Positions 57,697 to 64,000 of a DNA stretch of 64,000 nucleotides are shown in pieces (positions within the stretch are counted from its first letter, which is position 1; each line of letters starts with the position of its first letter). The notes under the pieces were generated by a model. It did no database searches, was not told the DNA's origin, and saw only the letters and a list, made by a program, of their open reading frames with translations. Origin of the DNA: Candidatus Pelagibacter sp. (lineage in GTDB: Bacteria > Pseudomonadota > Alphaproteobacteria > Pelagibacterales > Pelagibacteraceae). A program made the translations under genes and the position numbers. The DNA lies in NCBI GenBank assembly GCA_028139285.1, contig JAOINI010000002.1, positions 1-64,000 on the forward strand, read 5' to 3'.

Positions 57697-57828
57697 ATTT
57701 TTTATTGATATTTGTTAAATTTATTATTAAAAACTTAGATGCAATTCTTAAAAAATATTTCATTACAAAATGCGGTAATTATTTTTTTTATCATAATTTT
57801 TTTTATTTTATTACTTCTCACTTTTTTA

Positions 57829-58587
57829 TTATAAATAAGCAACGTAAAGAAGTATTAATCCCAGTATTATTCTATAGGCTACTATAAGATTTAAATTAAA
57901 TTTTTGAATATATTTCAAAAAAAACTTTATAGTGAAAAATGAAAACAAAAAAGATAAAAAAATTGAAGATAAATTTATTATAGAAAAATTTAAGTCTTCT
58001 GTTGTAATAACGTTGTTAAGCCCGTAGATAGATACTGCCGCCAAAGTAGGTATTGAAAGCAAAAAGGAAATTTTTGCTGAATCAAATCTTTTAAAGTTAA
58101 GTAATCTTGCTGCAGTAATAGTGATACCAGACCTACTTACACCAGGTATGAGTGAGATAGCTTGAAAACAACCAATTATTAACGCAACTTTTAAATTAAA
58201 ACTAGTTTTAATTTCTTTTTCCAATTTGAACTTATCGCTTATGTATAACAAAATTCCAAAAATTACGGTCATCCAGGCAATAATTTTTATATTTCTAAGC
58301 TCATCTATAAAATTAGTTTGAACCAAGATATATCCAATTAATATAACAGGTATTGAAGATATTGTTATTTTTATAAATAACTCTCTATTTTCGATAAAGT
58401 TAAATATATCTTTATAAAAATATGTTAAAACAGCGATAAAAGAACCTATGTGTAAACTTACATCAATTGATAGACCTTGATTTTTAAAATCGACAAATTT
58501 TGAAAATAAAATCAAATGTGAGGATGAACTAACAGGTAAAAATTCAGTAATTCCTTGCACCAAAGACAGAATCAATATTTCAATCAT
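57829..58587 (-). CDS. uppP: Undecaprenyl-diphosphatase
   Basis: 252 aa integral membrane phosphatase (BacA/UppP) that recycles undecaprenyl diphosphate for peptidoglycan and LPS synthesis. GITEFLPVSSSSHLIL near residue 14 is the first catalytic motif and LIPGVSRSGITITAA the second (PGxSRSG). The 252-aa length is slightly below the 270 common form. It stands alone between tRNA-Arg and the glt genes. Confidence 0.95.
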   Translation of the reverse strand: MIEILILSLVQGITEFLPVSSSSHLILFSKFVDFKNQGLSIDVSLHIGSFIAVLTYFYKDIFNFIENRELFIKITISSIPVILIGYILVQTNFIDELRNIKIIAWMTVIFGILLYISDKFKLEKEIKTSFNLKVALIIGCFQAISLIPGVSRSGITITAARLLNFKRFDSAKISFLLSIPTLAAVSIYGLNNVITTEDLNFSIINLSSIFLSFLFSFFTIKFFLKYIQKFNLNLIVAYRIILGLILLYVAYL

Positions 58588-58640
58588 TTTTTAATAATTA
58601 AAACTGAAGGGTGTTTTTTTAATGTCATTACAAAATGCAT

Positions 58641-58662
58641 AACAGATATGCATAAATCTGTT
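58641..58662 (+). repeat. 7-bp inverted repeat in the gltD upstream region
   Basis: AACAGAT (58641-58647) and ATCTGTT (58656-58662) are perfect inverted copies with an 8-bp gap, upstream of the candidate promoter at 58695. This would suit an activator or repressor site; no known consensus is matched. Confidence 0.35.
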
Positions 58663-58694
58663 TGTAAAATAAAGGTTTTTTAAAATATAGGTAA

Positions 58695-58723
58695 TTGATA
58701 TTGACCTTTAATTTGTGTAAATT
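58695..58723 (+). promoter_or_regulatory. Candidate gltD promoter
   Basis: TTGATA (58695-58700) and TAAATT (58718-58723) are 17 bp apart, about 30 bases before the gltD ATG. Both hexamers match only four or five of six positions. Confidence 0.4.
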
Positions 58724-58753
58724 TTGTAAATATTTAACTATTTTGGCGAACTT

Positions 58754-60199
58754 ATGAAAAAGAAAATGCTTAGATTTGTCGATCTCAAACAAGAGTCTCC
58801 AGTTAAAAGAGGGATAACTAATCGAAAAAGTGATTTTAACGAAATTTATGACGAATACATTACTGAGAAAGCTAAAGAGCAATCAAGTAGATGTTCTCAG
58901 TGCGGGGTTCCTTTTTGTCAAATTCATTGCCCATTAAGCAATAACATTCCTGATTGGTTAAAACTAACAGCTGAAGGAAGACTTAAAGAAGCTTATGAAA
59001 TTTCTCAAAGTACAAATAATATGCCAGAAGTATGTGGTAGAATTTGCCCTCAAGATAGACTTTGCGAGGGAAATTGTGTGATCGAGCAATCTGGGCACGG
59101 AACAGTAACAATTGGTTCAGTAGAAAAATACATAACTGATACAGCTTGGGAAAAAGGATGGGTAAAACCAACTAAGGTTAAAAAAGAACTCAAGCAATCG
59201 GTTGGTATCATAGGAGCAGGCCCAGCGGGTATGGCTTGCGCGGAGGAACTTCGAAAATCGGGTTACCAAGTAACAATTTACGATAGATACGATAGGCCCG
59301 GCGGACTACTTATTTACGGAATTCCAAATTTTAAGCTTGAAAAATTTGTTGTTGAGAGAAGAACAAAACTTTTAAAAGACAGTGGTATTAAATTTGTTCA
59401 AAACTTCGAGGTTGGAAAAGATAAAACATTATATGAGCTTAAAAGCAAACACGATGCAATTTTGATAGCAACTGGTGTTTATAAAGCAAGAGAAATAGAT
59501 ATTCCAGGACATAATCTTAAAAATATATTTCCTGCAATGGAATTTCTAACAGCATCAAATAAAAAAGGTTTAGGAGATAAAGTAAAGCTTTTTGATGATG
59601 GAACTTTAAATGCCGAAGGAAAAGATGTTGTAGTAATTGGCGGAGGAGACACAGCGATGGATTGTGTTAGAACTTCAATAAGACAAAAAGCAAAGTCAGT
59701 GAAGTGTTTGTATCGAAGAGATAGAGAGAACATGCCTGGTTCTGCTAGAGAAGTTGAAAACGCAATAGAAGAGGGTGTGGAATTTATTTGGCTTACAAGT
59801 CCAAAAAGTTTTATTGGAGATTCAAAAGTTGAGTCAGTAGAAGTAAATAAAATGAAATTAGGTGATCCTGACTCTTCAGGAAGAAGACGTCCTGAAATTG
59901 AATTAGGTTCAGAATACAAAATAAAAGCAGATCTAGTTATTAAATCATTAGGTTTTGACCCAGAAAATTTACCAAAATTATTTGGCGCAAAAGAACTAGC
60001 AATTTCTCAATGGGGTACAATAAAAATTAATTTAAAGTCCATGCAAACAAATTTAGATGGAGTTTTTGCTGCTGGTGATATTGTTAGAGGAGCTTCATTA
60101 GTTGTATGGGCAATTAGAGATGGCAGAGATGCTGCTGCAGAAATTGAAAAATATTTACAATTAAAAGCTACAAAAAGTAAATCTGAAGAAGCAGCTTAG
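58754..60199 (+). CDS. gltD: Glutamate synthase (NADPH) small subunit
   Basis: 481 aa. The N-terminal ferredoxin-like region has two Cys clusters (CSQCGVPFCQIHCPL and CGRICPQDRLCEGNC) for 4Fe-4S centres. Then come FAD motif VGIIGAGPAGMACAEEL, NADPH motif VVVIGGGDTAMDCVR and the C-terminal GVFAAGDIVRGASLVVWAI. The small subunit passes electrons from NADPH to GltB. The start is ATG 58754, with a second in-frame ATG four codons later. In this genome gltD precedes gltB, separated by one base, the reverse of the E. coli order. Confidence 0.96.
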   Translation: MKKKMLRFVDLKQESPVKRGITNRKSDFNEIYDEYITEKAKEQSSRCSQCGVPFCQIHCPLSNNIPDWLKLTAEGRLKEAYEISQSTNNMPEVCGRICPQDRLCEGNCVIEQSGHGTVTIGSVEKYITDTAWEKGWVKPTKVKKELKQSVGIIGAGPAGMACAEELRKSGYQVTIYDRYDRPGGLLIYGIPNFKLEKFVVERRTKLLKDSGIKFVQNFEVGKDKTLYELKSKHDAILIATGVYKAREIDIPGHNLKNIFPAMEFLTASNKKGLGDKVKLFDDGTLNAEGKDVVVIGGGDTAMDCVRTSIRQKAKSVKCLYRRDRENMPGSAREVENAIEEGVEFIWLTSPKSFIGDSKVESVEVNKMKLGDPDSSGRRRPEIELGSEYKIKADLVIKSLGFDPENLPKLFGAKELAISQWGTIKINLKSMQTNLDGVFAAGDIVRGASLVVWAIRDGRDAAAEIEKYLQLKATKSKSEEAA

Positions 60200-60200
60200 T

Positions 60201-63200
60201 ATGAATAATTATAAAAAAAATAAATCTCTACTAGAAAAAACATATAATTATAAATCTGAAATGGAGCATGACGCTTGCGGGGTAGGTTTAATCGCTTCAA
60301 CAAATGGAAAGAAAACTAGAAAAGTAGTTGAATATGGAATTGAGGCTTTAAAAGCTATTTGGCACAGGGGAGCAGTTGATGCTGACGGTAAATCCGGAGA
60401 TGGTGCAGGTATACAAATTGAGATAGCACCTGATTTTTTTAAAGAAAAAATTTTATCAACGGGTCATACTCCAGATGATAATAGTAGGATTTGTGTGGGA
60501 ATGGTGTTTCTCCCTAGAACAGATTATTCTGAGCAAGAAAAGTGTAGAGAAATAATCGAGTCAGCTTTATTAGAGGGAAATTACTATATTTATGGATGGA
60601 GACAAGTTCCTATAAATCCAAGTGTTTTAGGAAAAACTGCAGATCAAAGCCGTCCAGAAATAGCTCAAGTAATGTTTAAAAAAAATAACAATTTAGAAAC
60701 AAATGACCTCGAAAGAGATCTTTTTGAAACAAGAAAAAAAATTGAAAAAACCGCTAGAGAAAGTCAATTAAAAGAATTTTATATTTGCTCGTTTAGCTCA
60801 AGATCAATTGTTTATAAGGGAATGTTTTTAGCTGAAATGTTATCTGAATTTTATCCTGATCTTAATGACGAAAAGCTTACCTCAAGGTTTGCAGTTTTTC
60901 ATCAAAGATATTCTACAAATACTTTTCCTAGTTGGGATTTAGCACAGCCCTTTAGGACACTAGCACATAATGGAGAAATAAATACACTTAAAGGAAATAT
61001 AAATTGGATGAAAATACACGAGCAAGACATGTCTAGCTCTTTATTTAAAAACGTAAAAGATCTTAAGCCAGTAATTAGAAGTTCATCTGACTCTGGAGCG
61101 CTTGATAATGTATTTGAACTATTAGTGCATTCAGGAAAATTAGCTCCATTAATCAAATTAATGATGATTCCAGACGCATGGTCTAAAAGAAGTAAAACAG
61201 TTCCAAAAAATCATCAAGATCTATTTAATTTTCTAAATAGCACTATTGAACCATGGGATGGTCCAGCAGCTATTTGTGCAACAGATGCCAAATGGGTTTT
61301 AGCCTCCTCAGATAGAAATGGACTAAGACCATTAAGATATACCGTCACCTCAGATGATTTATTTTTTGCAGGTTCCGAAACTGGTATGATAAAAATACCT
61401 GAAGAAAAGATTGTTGAAAAAGGAAAACTAGGCCCAGGCCAAATTATCGCGATAGATTTAAAAAAAGGAAAATTATTTAAAGATAAAGAAATCAAAGATT
61501 TATTAGCTAGAGACTACAAAAAATATAGTAAACAAATCATAGATTTAGAGAAAAAAATTTCTGATCAAGAAGAAAAACCAAATTTCACTGGCGAAGATTT
61601 AAGAAAGAGACAGTATTTATCAGGCTTAAGTGTTGAAGATCTGGAATTAATACTACACCCAATGGCCGAAGAAGGTAAAGAGGCATCAGGTTCTATGGGA
61701 GACGACACACCCGTAGCAGTTCTCTCAAGTCATTTCAGACCCGTTTCTCATTATTTTAGACAAAACTTTAGTCAAGTCACTAATCCTCCAATTGACTCTT
61801 TAAGAGAAAATAAAGTAATGAGTTTAAAGACAAGATTTGGAAATTTAGGGAATATTTTAGATTTTGATAATTTAACTGAGGAAAACATTTATGTTTTAGA
61901 CAGTCCAATTCTTACAAATTCACAATTTAAAAAGTTTAAAAAATTTTTTTCCAAAAAAACTAAAGTTATTGATTGTACATTTGATATAAATCTATCTTTG
62001 AAAGATAGAATTGAGGTAATCAGAGAAGAGGCTGAAATTTCTGTCAGAGAGGGAAGCACTTGCTTAATTTTATCAGATAAAAATATTTCCAATAATAAGG
62101 CAAGTATACCAAGTATATTGACGGTTGGAGCTGTTCACTCCCACTTAGTTAAACTTGGACTTAGGGGGTATTGCTCATTAAACGTAGAATGCTCAGACGC
62201 TTTGGATACACACTCTTTTGCAGTCTTAATAGGTGTAGGAGCGACAACTGTAAATCCTTATCTATCAATAGACAGTATTTATCAAAGATTTGAGAAAAAA
62301 TTATTTGGTAAATCTGATTTTGAAAGTTGTATTATAAAGTTTAAAAAATCAATTGATGCTGGATTACTGAAGATAATGTCTAAAATGGGAATTTCTGTAA
62401 TTAGCTCTTATAGAGGCGGATGTAATTTTGAAGCTGTTGGCTTAAGCAGAGCAATTGTATCTGATTATTTTCCAGGAATGTCATCTAGAATTTCAGGTAT
62501 TGGTATAATTGGAATCGAGAAAAAAATTAAAGAACTTCATACGAAATTTAATGCAAAAAATGTTTTTACTTTACCCATTGGCGGTCTTTACAGGTATAGA
62601 AAAAGCGGAGAAGATCATCAATATCAAGGAAGATTAATTCATCTTCTTCAAAGTGCTGTTGGAAGCGGATCATATGAACAATATAAAAAGTATTCATCAG
62701 GTATTCATAATCTACCACCAATTAATATTAGAGATTTATTGGAATTTAAAAAACCTAAAAAGCAGATAAAGATAGAAGAAGTAGAGCCTCTAGAGAATAT
62801 ATTAAAAAGATTTGGGAGTGGGAGCATGTCACATGGAGCTTTGTCAGCAGAAGCACATGAAACTTTAGCAATGGGAATGAACAGAATTAAAGGAGCTTCA
62901 TGTAGCGGTGAAGGAGGTGAAGATGCTAAAAGATTTAAAGTACTTTCTAATGGTGACAGTGCAAATTCAAGAGTAAAACAGATCGCTTCAGCAAGATTTG
63001 GTGTGACTGTAGACTATTTAAACAATGCAAATGAAATAGAGATAAAAATTGCTCAAGGAGCAAAGCCAGGTGAGGGCGGACAGTTACCCGGTTTTAAAGT
63101 AACAGATGAAATAGCTAGACTTAGACATTCTACTCCAGGTGTGACTTTAATTTCTCCTCCTCCACATCATGATATTTACTCAATTGAGGATCTTGCTCAA

Positions 63201-64000
63201 TTAATTTACGACTTAAAACAAATCAATCCTAAAGCACGTGTAGGTGTTAAACTAGTTGCATCTACTGGAATTGGAACTATTGCGGCGGGAGTTGCAAAAG
63301 CAAAAGCAGATATAATTTTAATTTCTGGCCACTCAGGTGGAACAGGCGCAAGTCCTCAAACTAGTATTAAATATGCTGGAATACCTTGGGAAATGGGATT
63401 AACTGAAGCAAACCAAATTTTAACACTTAATAATTTAAGACATAACGTAACTCTTAGAACTGATGGAGGATTGAAAACTGGCAGAGACGTAGTGATCGCT
63501 GCGATGATGGGCGCTGAAGAATATGGAATGGGAACATCATCTTTAGTTGCTATGGGATGTATAATGGTAAGACAATGCCACTCTAACACATGCCCAGTTG
63601 GTGTATGTAGCCAAGATGCTTCATTAAGAGAAAAGTTTACTGGGACTCCAGAAAAAGTAGTAAACTTATTTAAATTTGTAGCAACTGAAGTAAGAGAAAT
63701 TTTAGCCTCATTAGGTTTTAAGTCTATTAATGAAATAATTGGAAGAACAGATTTGTTATCTCAAGTAAATAAAGGCGCATCAAATTTAGATGACTTGGAT
63801 TTAAATCCTTTATTAGTTCAAGCAGATCCGGCTGAAAATCTAAGATATTGTAAAGATAATCATATTAATAAAGTTCCTGAAACTTTAGATGAAAAGATAT
63901 GGTCTGATATAAAAGATAAGATTAATCCGTCACAGAAAAATAATTTTGAATACGAAATTGGAAATACTTCAAGATCAGTTGGAACAAGGCTTTCTCATCA
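60201..64000 (+). CDS. gltB: Glutamate synthase large subunit (3' truncated by window)
   Basis: The frame is open to the window edge (about 1266 codons present, family length about 1500). The Ntn-type glutaminase domain starts at Cys26 in MEHDACGVGL after a short propeptide. It has RFAVFHQRYSTNTFP and AHNGEINT. The central domain follows, then the FMN domain with GSGSMSHGALSAEAHETLA and ISGHSGGTGASP. The 3Fe-4S Cys are about residues 1120, 1126 and 1131 (GCIMVRQCHSNTCP). The last residues visible (SRSVGTRLSH) open the C-terminal GXGXG helix domain. It is the ammonia-assimilating partner of gltD. Confidence 0.97.
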   Translation, partial: MNNYKKNKSLLEKTYNYKSEMEHDACGVGLIASTNGKKTRKVVEYGIEALKAIWHRGAVDADGKSGDGAGIQIEIAPDFFKEKILSTGHTPDDNSRICVGMVFLPRTDYSEQEKCREIIESALLEGNYYIYGWRQVPINPSVLGKTADQSRPEIAQVMFKKNNNLETNDLERDLFETRKKIEKTARESQLKEFYICSFSSRSIVYKGMFLAEMLSEFYPDLNDEKLTSRFAVFHQRYSTNTFPSWDLAQPFRTLAHNGEINTLKGNINWMKIHEQDMSSSLFKNVKDLKPVIRSSSDSGALDNVFELLVHSGKLAPLIKLMMIPDAWSKRSKTVPKNHQDLFNFLNSTIEPWDGPAAICATDAKWVLASSDRNGLRPLRYTVTSDDLFFAGSETGMIKIPEEKIVEKGKLGPGQIIAIDLKKGKLFKDKEIKDLLARDYKKYSKQIIDLEKKISDQEEKPNFTGEDLRKRQYLSGLSVEDLELILHPMAEEGKEASGSMGDDTPVAVLSSHFRPVSHYFRQNFSQVTNPPIDSLRENKVMSLKTRFGNLGNILDFDNLTEENIYVLDSPILTNSQFKKFKKFFSKKTKVIDCTFDINLSLKDRIEVIREEAEISVREGSTCLILSDKNISNNKASIPSILTVGAVHSHLVKLGLRGYCSLNVECSDALDTHSFAVLIGVGATTVNPYLSIDSIYQRFEKKLFGKSDFESCIIKFKKSIDAGLLKIMSKMGISVISSYRGGCNFEAVGLSRAIVSDYFPGMSSRISGIGIIGIEKKIKELHTKFNAKNVFTLPIGGLYRYRKSGEDHQYQGRLIHLLQSAVGSGSYEQYKKYSSGIHNLPPINIRDLLEFKKPKKQIKIEEVEPLENILKRFGSGSMSHGALSAEAHETLAMGMNRIKGASCSGEGGEDAKRFKVLSNGDSANSRVKQIASARFGVTVDYLNNANEIEIKIAQGAKPGEGGQLPGFKVTDEIARLRHSTPGVTLISPPPHHDIYSIEDLAQLIYDLKQINPKARVGVKLVASTGIGTIAAGVAKAKADIILISGHSGGTGASPQTSIKYAGIPWEMGLTEANQILTLNNLRHNVTLRTDGGLKTGRDVVIAAMMGAEEYGMGTSSLVAMGCIMVRQCHSNTCPVGVCSQDASLREKFTGTPEKVVNLFKFVATEVREILASLGFKSINEIIGRTDLLSQVNKGASNLDDLDLNPLLVQADPAENLRYCKDNHINKVPETLDEKIWSDIKDKINPSQKNNFEYEIGNTSRSVGTRLSH

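Noticed and set aside
57548..57763. Minus-strand frame with a GFEPRTS...QLSYRR-like peptide
   Set aside because: It runs antisense through tRNA-Arg; this peptide pattern is a well-known artefact of translating the complement of a tRNA.
57697..57828. tRNA-Arg 3' end as an integration site
   Set aside because: No integrase, no duplicated tRNA end and no foreign-looking genes follow it.
59479..59919. 146-aa minus-strand frame
   Set aside because: Antisense to gltD and rich in Ser/Phe, as expected for a complement of coding sequence.

Overview
The window looks like a contiguous chromosome segment of a SAR11-clade alphaproteobacterium (Pelagibacterales, Candidatus Pelagibacter or a close relative). 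This is inferred from very low GC, almost no intergenic space, frequent 1-11 bp start/stop overlaps (ATGA, TAATG), weak Shine-Dalgarno sequences, a SAM-II riboswitch ahead of metX, a TAXI-type TRAP transporter, and alphaproteobacterial gene orders (sucCDAB-lpdA; priA-atpHAGDC; rplU-rpmA-obgE-proBA-nadD-rsfS-ctpA-rppH; argH-lptM-lysA). No insertion sequence, prophage, CRISPR array, integrase or toxin-antitoxin pair was seen.

Layout. 1-622: 3' end of an unrecognised membrane protein. 624-8334: a five-gene run for succinyl-CoA synthetase and the complete 2-oxoglutarate dehydrogenase complex. 8363-15161: priA and the F1 sector of ATP synthase. 15151-21719 (minus): ribosomal proteins L21/L27, ObgE, proline biosynthesis, NAD synthesis, RsfS, CtpA and RppH, from a recognisable promoter. 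21731-24323 (minus): gloB and the metX-metW methionine pair behind a SAM-II riboswitch plus terminator. 24384-30344: hisC-tyrA, then convergent plsC-lysA-lptM-argH, and a divergent TlpA thioredoxin. 30341-35540: HIG1 protein, esterase, HNH protein, coq7-dsbB-yqaA, a small membrane protein, a double winged-helix protein and a BASS-type symporter. 35556-37656: tRNA-Leu(CAA) touching an acyl-CoA synthetase, then a free-standing unit for a 23-residue all-basic peptide. 37654-41565 (minus): SUV3-like helicase, TerB-like protein, ferredoxin and CarD. 41635-46376: aminotransferase and a TAXI TRAP transporter. 46373-51948 (minus): thioesterase, EamA transporter and a two-gene pyruvate dehydrogenase whose E1 carries its own lipoyl domain. 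52204-57548: acetoacetyl-CoA synthetase, HDAC-family deacetylase, thiolase, O-antigen-ligase-like protein. 57620-58587: tRNA-Arg(ACG) and uppP. 58754-64000: gltD and a truncated gltB.

The gene content is mostly housekeeping: TCA cycle entry (PDH and OGDH would share the single lpdA seen here), ATP synthesis, amino-acid biosynthesis (Pro, Met, Arg, Lys, aromatic/His, Glu) and small-molecule uptake. The unusual material is in the spaces between genes: (1) a promoter-hairpin-RBS-ORF-terminator cassette for a 23-aa Lys/Arg peptide; (2) the SAM-II leader, where I can draw a competing antiterminator and where the terminator T-tract ends at the metX start codon; (3) a 25-nt inverted repeat that contains the aacS start codon; (4) a tRNA whose CCA end lies 4 nt from the next start codon; (5) a lipoyl domain fused to homodimeric-type AceE. 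I see no obviously new multi-gene system; the tiny basic-peptide cassette is the best candidate for something poorly described.
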